64,000 nucleotides of DNA. Source: Syntrophobotulus glycolicus DSM 8271. Lineage in GTDB: Bacteria > Bacillota > Desulfitobacteriia > Desulfitobacteriales > Syntrophobotulaceae. Under the pieces are notes generated by a model that did no database searches, was not told the DNA's origin, and saw only the letters and a program-made list of their open reading frames with translations. The stretch is taken from assembly GCF_000190635.1 (NCBI RefSeq), contig NC_015172.1, forward strand, positions 1,488,001 to 1,552,000. Reading direction: 5' to 3'. Position numbers and translations under genes: made by a program. Below are positions 9,001 through 15,832 of this stretch, in pieces; within the stretch, counting starts at the first letter, position 1, and each line of letters begins with the position of its first letter.

Positions 9001-11642
9001 TTACGGAGGCGCAGGTTGCCCAACTGGACGCGGCCGACAGCATGAAGCTTTGCTATTACAACCCGGCCACAGGATTACTTGAGAACATGGGAGCCACCTT
9101 TGACCTGGAAAAGAAAACCGTAACTTTCTACACCGACCACTTCAGCACGTATGCGATCGTCAGCACAACATCCGGTAGTGGAGGTGATGGAAACGGAGGC
9201 GATGGAGGAGGCGGAAGCGGCGGTACCGGCGGTACTGGCTCCGGAATGACCAAAGGGAGCTACACCATTTCGGTTTCGGCCTTAAAAGAAGATGATAACA
9301 GCACTTCCATGGCCAACCAGTTCATCAAGGAGCGGGCAGGCTTGAGCGTATCAGGAGACGGCAGCATCGCTGTGACTATGGTCTGGTATGGAACGACCAG
9401 CAGCCCCCAAGCCAGTGACGGAATCCACATGACCTCCGTGAAAAAGCTGCAATACAAAAACAGCGGCGGCGAATGGAAGGATGTAAAAACAACACTGGAC
9501 ACAGCAAACGATACGCTCACCATTAAATTTACGGTGGACACAATCAGCCAGCCTGTATATATGAGAGTGAAGGCCAAGGAGATGGGACCGGATTATAAGG
9601 TGTTCAGATTGGTATTTAATCAGAGTTCTTTGAAAGAAGGCAGGCTGGTGTCAGAAAGCAATCTTGACTCTTATACCATCAAGGCTGAAGCTTCCGATGG
9701 CGGAGAGATCAGTCCCAGCGGCAATGTCAAAGTGAAAAAGGATGCCAGCCAAACGTTCACCATTACTCCCAACAAGGGCTATAAGGTCAAGAATGTACTT
9801 GTGGACAGCAAATCGGTGGGCACGGTAAGCACCTATACCTTTAAGAACGTGACGACAGGCCACACCATCAGCGCGACCTTTGAAAAGAGCGACGGCACGA
9901 GCTTCACGGACGAGACCGCCACTGTTTTTACCAGTAAGGACGGCGTGCAAGTGAGCATTCCCGGCAGCGCCCTCAGCGGCCTGCCCACTCCGGTGGAAAT
10001 TACGATTGTCGCAGGAACCGTGAAAACTTCCCCTCAGACCGAGAAAACCGCTCTTGTTTTAGATCCCGCGAAATACCAGCGCCAATTCGGCATTGAGGGA
10101 ATGGCCGAGGGAAGCATCGAATTCAAGGCCCCGGTGACCATTACTTTCCCCATTTCCCTGACTGATCTTCCGGAAGGGACCACCACCGCGCAGCTGGCAG
10201 TTTATTGGTGGAACCCTTCGAAAAACGATTGGATCAAAATAGGCGGGGTGTTCGACCCGCAAAACAATAGCATTTCCGTTCCGGTTTATCATTTTTCCAC
10301 CTACGCCGTCATGGCCGACACCAGCACCACCCCGGATCGGCTGGCGGGAGGAGATCGCTTTGCCACAGCCGTCGCTATCGCGGAACAAGGCTGGAAAACG
10401 GGAGCGGATACTGTTGTACTGGCCAATGCTTACTCCTTCGCGGATGCGCTGGCGGCAGGCCCCCTGGCTTACAAACTGAATGCCCCGGTTCTGCTGAGTG
10501 AGGCCAGGACTCTTCCCGCTGTTACCGCGGCGGGAATCCAGAAGCTGGCGCCTAAAAAGATCATCCTCATCGGAGGGACGGGAGTCCTGTCCCAGTCCAT
10601 TCAAGACTCCCTGAGCGCAACGTATGGTCAAGAGAATGTCGTCCGGTACGGGGGAGCGGACCGCTACGCTACGGCGGCGGCCCTGGCTTCAGCCCTGGGG
10701 ACGACGGGCCGGGCGGTCATCGCCAACGGTGAAGACGGACATTATCCGGACGCCCTGGCCATTTCCAGCTATGCTTCTTATCTCGGCGTGCCCATTCTCT
10801 TCACGGCGACCAACGCTCTGCCTGCTGTGACCGAACAAACCCTGACCGAACAAAAAGTCAGCGCAAGCATTGTGGTCGGCGGAGAGGGTGCCGTACCGGC
10901 CGGAATTTACCAGCAGCTGCCGGGAGCGACCCGTTATGGCGGAGCGGACCGTTACGCCACGGCGGCGGCGATTGCGGAAGGGCTCGACCTGAACCTGAAC
11001 CAGGTATTCATCGCCACCGGCTTGAATTTCTCCGATGCCCTGGTCGCGGGCAACCTGGCGGCACGTTCCTTCTCCCCGCTGCTGCTGGTGGATAAGGATT
11101 TACCGCAGACAGTCGAGGGTTTCCTGGCGGACAATAAAGAGGCCATCTCCGAAACGATCGTTGTCGGCGGGGAAAAAGCGGTCAGCCCGGGGCAGGAGAG
11201 TGCGATTAAAAATGTGATCAAAAACAATCTGCCCCTTCCGGATGCCGGGACCTCAGAGTCTGATCTGAAAGACGGGAAATATACTGTGGAAGCCACGGCG
11301 CTGAAGGAAAAAGCAGACGAGCTGTCCATGACCGACCAGTTCCTGACGGAAAAAGCCACGCTCACCGTCAGCGGCGGAGTGATCTCAGCCAGCATGACCT
11401 GGCACGGAACGGAGTTCGTCACCATGGATATGCTCAAGGAGCTGAAATATCAGAAGATGGACGGCAGCCTTGTGGATGTGAACCGGGTTCTCGACGCGGC
11501 CAACAACACGCTGACCATCAATTTTGAGATTGCCGACCTGAAAGAACCTACAATCATGCAGGTTTATGTGCCGGCAGGAATGGGCGAGAGCCGTCCGAAA
11601 TTCAGGCTGGTCCTGGAGCTTGACACCCTGGCGGCAAGCTGA
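1..11642 (+). CDS. Giant NEAT / leucine-rich repeat / CWB2 surface protein (5' end outside window)
   Basis: Probable wall-bound heme-capture protein. The frame is open to the window edge: codons before the first GTG (15) give Asp-Ala-Ala-Ala, matching an internal repeat near 5086, so the true start lies upstream. Residues counted from 15: Ig-like domains 1-260; leucine-rich blocks 286-440, 592-956, 1794-1949 and 2114-2442; NEAT domains near 1090-1216, 1403-1524, 1536-1656, 2609-2731, 2749-2871, 3079-3208 and 3751-3875; an InlB-type repeat 3220-3295; three CWB2 repeats 3439-3735. NEAT signs are SMxxQ[FY] near each start and FRLVF or FKLVF near each end. Ig/LRR/NEAT units at 1-4985 and about 5020-8640 look duplicated. 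NEAT plus LRR recalls Bacillus cereus IlsA, which uses SLH anchors instead of CWB2. The strand-8 Tyr motif is not in standard YxxxY spacing, and the last copy lacks Tyr there, so not every copy need bind heme. A hairpin follows at 11671-11703. Confidence 0.9.
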   Translation, partial: DAAAVITHLNENYCSVTALTTGNTAGVSVPVTGWEGDDSAPYNPEVAGSYSFRAQLGDIPAGYALGEGVTATVEVTVTNVTAITVNRSNSTVSPSIPVTFTAVVSGIGEYNSTVEWSIVEPVVEGTTISEGGVLSIASGETAGTLTVKATSQADRNQYATASVSVITVSSISLSPASSTVAPGGKVTLTPSMSGNNISTTRKVTWSIDGNSSSNTKLSASGSQMLSTKPTLTIGSDETATAITVTITSDNDKSKSASATITIKPVPDETLNKAIAAILHQNEGYQVTLSDLQGLTTLDLSDREITDISALANATNLENLNLSGNPIIESTYSALGSLTKVKELNLSNCMNRGMRGLMPSGLLTALKKMSALEILDISQNNLMRGISSGNTLGSLKSLDISDNAIYALKLAGNSCVAGKEYMPNLEQLDISGNYLDISDSEVSAEIQSLANSGVTVTYESQKDLSALYAISLINYGGKAVYFDNTTKTADLGSVVAGKSDIKLVSFAGASTVSIAGESYSADVIATSPEIAVDFEEGNNIFQITSTHANGDTSTYTVHYTGEGLPSNEAGIKDANLYIALCGLLGKEPTETITIAQLNGLYVNGGWLDLSGLAIADASGLQYVTRTKTLSLDNNQLADLPDLSGLTALDSLSLNNNQFTEIPVTLNEIPTLTVLYLNDNRLTALNGRLDKLTALKTLYLDGNRITDFTDLVSSNSGLGSLSALHLQKNGLAALPGDLSRLSSLTALYIGGNLFTEIPAGVFTLSALETLDFSTCKVTELPAGLASLNNLKAIHADYNAISVIDTALSGMTSLLSIDLTANGLTVIPDNVLSIKSLTGLSLDSNSLKTIPGNLANLENLQGISLDGCLLTEIPAVLLEMSKLSSISLSNNSIENMDVDWSRLTNLRQLYLDYNRLGNVASDLSKTALNSLSLDYNLITALSVEQVNNLPDTLQGSSMSLKYNFIKWNEAVEEALISKDPRYASTINLAKAYVMYFAALKEIGLEGQDNVQVATSPTTRNSLTVMVSEGTGSIKLTPQAVFADTVITCNGANYHSGEEISFSGLTPGKNSVVLQTSNEYDNSAVVYHITVFVAGGDMGAEFPTSGHEYEVQLKILQKASNSGSMAAAYVDKTGTIEVTQDGEIYLYFTTYVPEWLSDVKYKSAESTAAYIDTEIVESTSSSLRHKIPISNITDFVYITGYVVPMGYAPEFRLVFDPDTLVDLTTGTGVEIYNPDKDAKVTITDVDGVVTVGAGNLSDLLQTDNAALQIGSDITVSFPVGYLRSILDSNGGSEIKLEQTTAKTDNIVTSDGESIVTAMDLSLLVGEGKYTNEFGGTVKVTVTLTNEQVSQLQDSASRKICYYNESTQELELLTSNFDWETKTASFYTTHLSTFVIVATSTASDGNGDTIADGTYTIDADAMHETQENTYSMTNQFITEPTTLTVEDGQLTATMVWHRTELITMNMVKGLWYKDSQGEMIPVPGVPSEDTETLTVTIPIESLTEPTLFQVYAPQGMGESRPYFKLVFNTDTLVKIEDQLDPDHLPNGAYTIDADAMHETQENTYSMTNQFITEPTTLTVEDGQLTATMVWHRTELITMNMVKGLWYKDSQGEMIPVSGVPSEDTETLTVTIPIESLTEPTLFQVYAPQGMGESKPYFKLVFNLDTLSRVTGEDDIEITSFEAISIDAGAAPSVAYGDAAAVITHLNTNYASVTANDGAVSVPVAEWTDTDSYNPSVAGSYTFTAVLGAIPEGYANTSGIAATAEVVVKTPAEVPVSIPDANLKAAIKAALEKPGDHIITMGEMESLTSLDASDREIKDLTGLWTAVNLETLNLSGNPLGADVKGTPAYDNIFSGLENLAKLEYLGISHCALGVGGSANIPSSLQNSVVDLRNLVTYDLSNNQIDGYYMITQSLPKLRNLDLSENNLCELTIVSTGYLPVIEHINLNGNYIYLAEGQEGYESLVEIGLDKIDAGDMKNLAMLKSLRVAKTGGTVTSNYWEYTAGEEAEEIDAGQIFGGSITFACMSYAGADSVKVTVNGEAYTAQNFTYGIFAVPITVSGLPAGENTISIHAAHMNGTDTFDYTLKFTVAAVPSLEGSAGIQDAVLQKIVCDRLGKDYTTYVVTKGDMASLTGTISSTAFTNLEGLQYATGLTSLTLGGTFVSYPDLSGITGLTSLALRGSMAATPPSLSSLTELKTLTVATTPFTAFPSLEGLTKLTTLTIQNNTKLAGSLPNLANCQALTKLTITSTPGLTVPQAITEVPLTNLQMDYNNLTSIPDYIGQIETLTTLNLSSNSLTELPDLSGLTLLTGLTLTTNRFTDIPSTVAQLTSLKNLNLGKNPISLVQTDLNGLQALTSLDLSGCGLTEFPGDIPKLANLTTLYLQNNKLTALEGSMTGLSKLATLRIDNNRFDTLPMEIKALGALSTFYASGNYLTEIEDENFFAGFPKLTTVQLGNYIKCTYASSTYTPLAGSSAAKALAKLKEIRPTANVTFSMDTVTSRTSSDSDTIYAGLKALTTSAGTPEGHFDYYECSEAERLRRELAIYVPKDTSSITVTATGIYADTAIKVGNETITSGTPFAVDGLVNGPNIVRIDTHNPAGDDTVSYNLTIYVGSYTEDEEFPQEGKQYQIQAATYKEREQTLSMANQYIEKTVSFTYHDGQYEVLVTTNRNDYFQNFRYRNAEGELVDAEIVATGTPTALSATYRAYVDSLEDDLYIESYVIPMGYAPVFRLVFNMDTIVDITQGEDDPGQPLDPDHLPNGTYTIDADAMHETQENTYSMTNQFITEPTTLTVEDGQITATMVWHRTELITMNMVKGLWYKDSEGEMIPVPGVPSEDTETLTVTIPIESLTEPTIFQVYAPQGMGESRPYFKLVFNLDTLSKAGDPDPDKIPVKEISADQDTVTIGRNDIQGYTDRTQNIGLNFGDASITIPLQYLDSYLAGDPSGTGSLQLQKSEAAENEKQGVISILTGNDTLVGAIELNLSLISGANAQPVTDLGGRIKVTLSLTEAQVAQLDAADSMKLCYYNPATGLLENMGATFDLEKKTVTFYTDHFSTYAIVSTTSGSGGDGNGGDGGGGSGGTGGTGSGMTKGSYTISVSALKEDDNSTSMANQFIKERAGLSVSGDGSIAVTMVWYGTTSSPQASDGIHMTSVKKLQYKNSGGEWKDVKTTLDTANDTLTIKFTVDTISQPVYMRVKAKEMGPDYKVFRLVFNQSSLKEGRLVSESNLDSYTIKAEASDGGEISPSGNVKVKKDASQTFTITPNKGYKVKNVLVDSKSVGTVSTYTFKNVTTGHTISATFEKSDGTSFTDETATVFTSKDGVQVSIPGSALSGLPTPVEITIVAGTVKTSPQTEKTALVLDPAKYQRQFGIEGMAEGSIEFKAPVTITFPISLTDLPEGTTTAQLAVYWWNPSKNDWIKIGGVFDPQNNSISVPVYHFSTYAVMADTSTTPDRLAGGDRFATAVAIAEQGWKTGADTVVLANAYSFADALAAGPLAYKLNAPVLLSEARTLPAVTAAGIQKLAPKKIILIGGTGVLSQSIQDSLSATYGQENVVRYGGADRYATAAALASALGTTGRAVIANGEDGHYPDALAISSYASYLGVPILFTATNALPAVTEQTLTEQKVSASIVVGGEGAVPAGIYQQLPGATRYGGADRYATAAAIAEGLDLNLNQVFIATGLNFSDALVAGNLAARSFSPLLLVDKDLPQTVEGFLADNKEAISETIVVGGEKAVSPGQESAIKNVIKNNLPLPDAGTSESDLKDGKYTVEATALKEKADELSMTDQFLTEKATLTVSGGVISASMTWHGTEFVTMDMLKELKYQKMDGSLVDVNRVLDAANNTLTINFEIADLKEPTIMQVYVPAGMGESRPKFRLVLELDTLAAS
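4219..4585 (+). repeat. NEAT-coding direct repeat, copy 1
   Basis: About 365 bp of nearly identical DNA, also present at 4623-4984 and 8260-8625. Each copy encodes one NEAT domain beginning YTIDADAMHE. By eye the copies differ by scattered, mostly silent changes, which points to recent duplication or gene conversion. The other four NEAT domains of the protein are far more diverged. Confidence 0.9.
4623..4984 (+). repeat. NEAT-coding direct repeat, copy 2
   Basis: Second near-identical copy of the NEAT block at 4219-4585, joined to it by a short linker encoding LDPDHLPNG. The same linker precedes copy 3. Confidence 0.9.
8260..8625 (+). repeat. NEAT-coding direct repeat, copy 3
   Basis: Third near-identical copy, about 3.6 kb downstream of copy 2 in the second half of the duplicated protein. 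It carries the same LDPDHLPNG linker upstream. Confidence 0.9.
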
Positions 11643-11670
11643 CGACCCAGAGCAGAAGACAGTCCAAAGC

Positions 11671-11703
11671 GGCAGATGGAGAGGATACATCCTCCCCATC
11701 TGC
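11671..11703 (+). terminator. Hairpin after the giant surface gene
   Basis: Stem GGCAGATGG / CCATCTGCC continues with GAGG/CCTC around a 6-nt loop. There is no T tract, so it could be a partial terminator or an mRNA-stability stem between the surface gene and the radical SAM gene. Confidence 0.4.
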
Positions 11704-11740
11704 CCGCCGCGTCATAAAACGTTATGCGGGGGAGAGATAA

Positions 11741-12961
11741 ATGTTTGCGCAAAGATTGAAGAGCCACCATGAATTGCATAACATCAAGAAAGACTTCACC
11801 ATCAGCAGGATGGATGTAAACGAATATATCAAAAGTATTCCCGGGGTTTCCCGGGAGGCAGTGATCTATATCCATATCCCTTACTGCCGTAAAATTTGCA
11901 GTTTTTGCAATATGATGAGAAGGCTTGGGTCCCCCGGGGATGATTATGCCCGGCTGATCATCCGGGAGATCAGGAGTTATGGAGAGTTGGATTATATCCG
12001 GCAGTTGACCTTTCAAGCGGTGTATTTCGGCGGGGGAACCCCCACTACCTTGAGCAGCCGGGCGATTCAGGAGATTCTGGCTGCTCTGAGGGAGAGCTTC
12101 CGTTTGGCGGACGACGCGGAAATCACCCTGGAGTCTACCGTTTCCGAACTGACGGAGGAGAAAATCAACGTTTTGCATGAAGGGGGCGTGAACAGGATCA
12201 GTGTCGGCATCCAGACCTTTAACGACCGGGGCCGGCAGCTGCTGGGGAGGAATGGGAGCGGGAAAGAAGCCTATCAAAAGCTTCTGCTCCTGAAGTCTCT
12301 GGGGTTTGAAAATGTGAATATCGACATCATTTATCACTATCCCCACCAGACAAGAGAAGAACTGGATGAGGATTTAAACAAAGTATTTTCTCTCGGTTTG
12401 GCCAGCTTTTCCTTTTACTCTCTGATTATGCATCCGGATTCCGCCCTGCAAATCAGCTCCCCAAGCGAAAACGACACGGACAGGGCCTTATTTGACCGCT
12501 TATATGCCAGATCCATAGACCAGGGATTTGCTATTCTAGAACTGACCAAGCTGAGCCGGCATGATCGCTATCGCTATATTACGGCGAGGCATGACGGGGC
12601 GGACACCTTGGCCCTGGGAGCGGGGGCGGGGGGAACCTTGGGGGATATGATCTATATGAATCCCATTTCCCTGGAAAACTATCAAAATTATGTGGAGAGC
12701 GGGTCCGACAGGAAACGAGTGGGTGTGGTGACAAAGAATCAATATCGAACGGTTGCCAGGCTGATCGGCGCGATGCAGCGGGGCAGGATTCCCCGCCATG
12801 AGTATGCGGATCTGTTGGGCGGGCGGGGCCAGAGGCTTACGGAGCGGCTTTTGGCAGAAGGATATGCCACAGAAACGGAGGATGGCTGCCGTCTGACGCC
12901 AAAGGGAATTTACTGGGGCAACAATATCTGTGACACCATGTTAAAGAACCTGGAAATATAA
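11741..12961 (+). CDS. Radical SAM protein, HemW/ChuW-HutW type
   Basis: 406 residues. The radical SAM cluster motif CX3CX2C is at C49, C53 and C56, in HIPYCRKICSFC, followed by FGGGTP at 96-101. This layout is shared by HemW, anaerobic coproporphyrinogen oxidase HemN, and the anaerobic heme-degrading methyltransferases ChuW/HutW. The start at 11741 has GGGGGAGAG just upstream. The position between a NEAT surface protein and an Shp/IsdE/ABC heme importer favours a heme-processing role, such as ring opening to release iron without oxygen, but this is inferred from context. The cytosolic heme chaperone HemW is the main alternative. The length is closer to HemW (about 380) than to ChuW (about 445). 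No signal peptide is seen. Confidence 0.75.
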   Translation: MFAQRLKSHHELHNIKKDFTISRMDVNEYIKSIPGVSREAVIYIHIPYCRKICSFCNMMRRLGSPGDDYARLIIREIRSYGELDYIRQLTFQAVYFGGGTPTTLSSRAIQEILAALRESFRLADDAEITLESTVSELTEEKINVLHEGGVNRISVGIQTFNDRGRQLLGRNGSGKEAYQKLLLLKSLGFENVNIDIIYHYPHQTREELDEDLNKVFSLGLASFSFYSLIMHPDSALQISSPSENDTDRALFDRLYARSIDQGFAILELTKLSRHDRYRYITARHDGADTLALGAGAGGTLGDMIYMNPISLENYQNYVESGSDRKRVGVVTKNQYRTVARLIGAMQRGRIPRHEYADLLGGRGQRLTERLLAEGYATETEDGCRLTPKGIYWGNNICDTMLKNLEI

Positions 12962-12986
12962 AAGAAATCAAAGGGGCGGGGGAAAA

Positions 12987-13892
12987 ATGAACACACGAAA
13001 ATTATTGTGCAGTATGGTTGCGCTGCTGATCTTGATGTCAGGCAGTATGGCCACCTGTGCTTTCGCTTTGGCGGCAGGGGGCTATGCTGTTGCCAATACC
13101 ACATACTATATCAATCCCGATACCGGGGTGGCGGATGACGGAGGGGATACCTCCATCGGGGAGGGGATGTGCCGGAATTCGGTGTATGCCGACAGCTTTT
13201 ACGAGTTAAAGGATGGCCGCCATTATCTGACCATTCGCCTCAAATTGATATCGTTTATCAGTAACATTGCCTTCCAGGTCCAGCAGGTCAAAGGGGACGG
13301 TGAGTCCTACCGGAACGTCAGCTATACGGTGACGGGGGAGAATAAAGAGGAGAACACCAGAGATTTCCGGCTGGAGCTGCCGGCAGCCGATGCCTTGATC
13401 AGGCCGTCATTTTTCGTGGCTCCCATGAACCGTGATGTGACGTTTTTTATGCGGATTAACCAGGACACGGCCCGAAAGGATGACGGTTCTTTCGCGGCCT
13501 TTAACAACAGCAAGGCTGGAGAGTCCCCGGAACCGGCCTCCAACACCGGCGGGAACCCGAAGACTTTGCCGGCAAAACCGGTGGGTGGAGAAACACCGGC
13601 TAACGGAGGAACAACGGCAGCCGGAAATGAGGTCCCGGCAGCTGCTCCGGCGGGCGGAAACGAGCAGGCTTCCGTAACCGGTCAGGGGGCTCCGGGCCAG
13701 AAAACGGAAGAAGTGACCGGGATTGCGGAATTTCCTGCCGGAAAGGAAACCGGGGCGGAAGACAACGCGGCAGGAGACAATCCGAAGGAAAGCAGTCTGC
13801 TGGGGAGCGGCACCGCCGCTGCCGGGACGGCTGTGATCATCCTTTGTCTGGCGGGCGGGGGTTTTTGGGTCCGGAAGAAAAAGCGGCTGTAA
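12987..13892 (+). CDS. Shp-like heme-binding surface protein
   Basis: 301 residues: a Sec signal peptide (about 1-30), one Shp-type heme domain (35-165), a Gly/Ala/Pro-rich spacer (170-265), a transmembrane helix and a basic tail ending RKKKRL. The domain matches streptococcal Shp in the blocks GEGMCRNSVYAD and FVAPMNRDVTFF. M61 and M147 fall where the two axial heme methionines of Shp (M66, M153) would be. Shp is known to pass heme to an ABC lipoprotein, and the next gene encodes such a lipoprotein. No LPXTG sorting motif is seen, so the tail helix probably holds it in the membrane. GGGGCGGGGG serves as ribosome site. It probably bridges the wall protein and the importer. Confidence 0.85.
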   Translation: MNTRKLLCSMVALLILMSGSMATCAFALAAGGYAVANTTYYINPDTGVADDGGDTSIGEGMCRNSVYADSFYELKDGRHYLTIRLKLISFISNIAFQVQQVKGDGESYRNVSYTVTGENKEENTRDFRLELPAADALIRPSFFVAPMNRDVTFFMRINQDTARKDDGSFAAFNNSKAGESPEPASNTGGNPKTLPAKPVGGETPANGGTTAAGNEVPAAAPAGGNEQASVTGQGAPGQKTEEVTGIAEFPAGKETGAEDNAAGDNPKESSLLGSGTAAAGTAVIILCLAGGGFWVRKKKRL

Positions 13893-13922
13893 TTTCCAGC
13901 GTGTGGAGAAAGTAGGGACAAA

Positions 13923-14840
13923 ATGAAGACGAAGATGGATATGAAGATCAAGACAAAAATCAATCTAAAGAGAGATCAAATCATAACGGTTATCCTGAGC
14001 CTGATTCTGGCGGCGAGCTTAACAGCAGGGTGCGCCGTGTCGGGGGCCTCTAAGGCGAAAGCGGAAGGCGGCGCGCGCATCGTTTCAACCTCAGTATCGG
14101 TTTGTGAAATTACGGACCGTCTGGATCTGGATCTGGTCGGGATTCCCACCAGTGCCTACACCTTGCCTGAACGCTACCGGGAGGTCACCAAGGTAGGGAT
14201 GCCCATGACGCCCGATCTGGAGATTCTCAGTTCCCTGAAGCCCACGGATGTCATCAGCCCCAACTCCCTGCAGTACGATTTAAAGCCCAAATATGAAAGC
14301 ATTGGGGTGGCGTGCACCTTCATCAATCTCATGAGTCTGGAAGGGATGCTCAAAAGCATTGAGCAGCTGGGCGGAAAATACGACCGGGTGGCGGAGGCCT
14401 CGCAAGTCAAGCAGGAATATGAAACGTTTATGGCCGGGTACAACAGCCGGATCGCCGGCAAAACCAAGCCGAGAGTCCTGCTCCTGATGGGCCTTCCGGG
14501 CGCTTATATGGTGGCTACGGAAAAATCCTATGTAGGGGATTTGGTGAAACTGGCCGGCGGAGAAAATGTTTTCGCGGGAGACCAGGCCTTTTTGAACCTG
14601 AACACGGAAGCCATAGCCCAGACAAATCCGGATATCATTCTGAGGGCCGCTCACGGGCTGCCGGAGGAAGTGAAGGAAAGCTTCGCCAAAGAATTCAGGA
14701 CAAACGACATCTGGCAGCATTTCCGGGCGGTCCAAAACGGCAAGGTCTATGACCTGGACTATAATCTTTTCGGCATGAGCGCCAGCTTGGATTACCAGGA
14801 AGCTCTGCAGGCGCTTCAAACTATGCTTTATGGGAACTGA
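13923..14840 (+). CDS. Heme ABC transporter substrate-binding lipoprotein (IsdE-like)
   Basis: 305 residues. Lipobox LTAGC puts the lipidated cysteine at C37 after a hydrophobic stretch, so it is a membrane-tethered binding protein. The blocks YTLPERYREVTKVGMPMTPD and RAAHGLPEE resemble staphylococcal IsdE, whose heme ligands are a Met and a His. M93 or M95 and H244 are the likely equivalents. It would take heme from the Shp-like protein and pass it to the permease. The permease gene starts 5 nt after its stop, so the two are very probably cotranscribed. Confidence 0.88.
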   Translation: MKTKMDMKIKTKINLKRDQIITVILSLILAASLTAGCAVSGASKAKAEGGARIVSTSVSVCEITDRLDLDLVGIPTSAYTLPERYREVTKVGMPMTPDLEILSSLKPTDVISPNSLQYDLKPKYESIGVACTFINLMSLEGMLKSIEQLGGKYDRVAEASQVKQEYETFMAGYNSRIAGKTKPRVLLLMGLPGAYMVATEKSYVGDLVKLAGGENVFAGDQAFLNLNTEAIAQTNPDIILRAAHGLPEEVKESFAKEFRTNDIWQHFRAVQNGKVYDLDYNLFGMSASLDYQEALQALQTMLYGN

Positions 14841-14845
14841 CGGTC

Positions 14846-15832
14846 ATGGATAAGAAAAAAAATATCAGTTTTCTGGTACTGGGCGTACTGCTTCTGGGGC
14901 TCTTCTTTCTTTCCGTGAACACGGGAAGCATCCGGCTTTCACCGGCAGAACTGTTCAGAGGGATTTTTCTGGAATACGATGAAAAGGTGACGATTGTTTG
15001 GGATCTCCGGTTTCCGCGGATCATCATCGCCATGCTGGCCGGGGCCGCCATGGCGGTTTCGGGAGCGTTGTTTCAGGCCGTGATGAAAAATCCCCTGGCT
15101 GATCCCGGCATTATCGGCATCTCCTCCGGGGCCGGCTTCACCGCCCTGATCATCACGATGTTTTTTCCTTCCCTGTTTTTTCTGGGGCCGGTTTTTGCCT
15201 TTGCAGGGGGATTAGCCTCTTTTTTCCTGATTTACAGCCTGGCCTGGCGGTCGGATTTGAATCCGCTTCGCCTGATCCTGGTGGGGGTGGCGGTCAATGC
15301 GGTCTTCAGCGGACTGATCCAGTCTCTGGAGTACTTAAGCGCCGGCAGCCAGACGACGGCGGCGGCCATCGTCAATGCCAATATCACCATGAAAACCTGG
15401 GAGGATGTGACGCTTCTCAGCGCCTATGTCGTGTTCGGCCTGCTGGCGTCCCTTTTCGTCCCCCGGCAGTGCAACCTGCTTTTGCTGGAAGACAAGACAG
15501 TGCGCAATCTGGGTGTAAATATCGGGCGGCTCAGACTAGGCGTATCTCTGGTCGCCGTTCTGCTGGCCAGCATAACCACCGCCGTGACCGGTGTGCTCGG
15601 TTTTGTGGGGCTGATTGGCCCCCATCTGGCGCGCTTATTCGTCGGTTCGGATCACCGGGCCCTGATCCCCTTTTCTATCCTGATGGGCGGTTTTATCGTC
15701 CTGCTGGCCGATACCATCGGGCGCACGCTTCTTTATCCCTATGAGATACCGGCCTCGATTGTCATGATGGTCGTGGGGGGGCCCTTCTTCATCTTCTTGC
15801 TGCTAAGGAGTGGAAACTATCATGGAAATTAA
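14846..15832 (+). CDS. Heme ABC transporter permease (FecCD family)
   Basis: 328 residues, largely hydrophobic, with the multi-helix FecCD fold expected for iron-complex importers. Family blocks seen are RFPRIIIAMLAGAAMAVSGA near the N terminus and GFVGLIGPHLARL near residue 255, the segment that contacts the ATPase. It lies between an IsdE-like lipoprotein and an ATPase, so heme is the expected substrate. It overlaps the ATPase gene by 11 nt. Confidence 0.9.
   Translation: MDKKKNISFLVLGVLLLGLFFLSVNTGSIRLSPAELFRGIFLEYDEKVTIVWDLRFPRIIIAMLAGAAMAVSGALFQAVMKNPLADPGIIGISSGAGFTALIITMFFPSLFFLGPVFAFAGGLASFFLIYSLAWRSDLNPLRLILVGVAVNAVFSGLIQSLEYLSAGSQTTAAAIVNANITMKTWEDVTLLSAYVVFGLLASLFVPRQCNLLLLEDKTVRNLGVNIGRLRLGVSLVAVLLASITTAVTGVLGFVGLIGPHLARLFVGSDHRALIPFSILMGGFIVLLADTIGRTLLYPYEIPASIVMMVVGGPFFIFLLLRSGNYHGN

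Noticed and set aside
10059-10631. 190-codon minus-strand frame opposite the CWB2 repeats
   Set aside because: Antisense to well-supported CWB2 coding; similar shadows appear opposite other parts of the gene.
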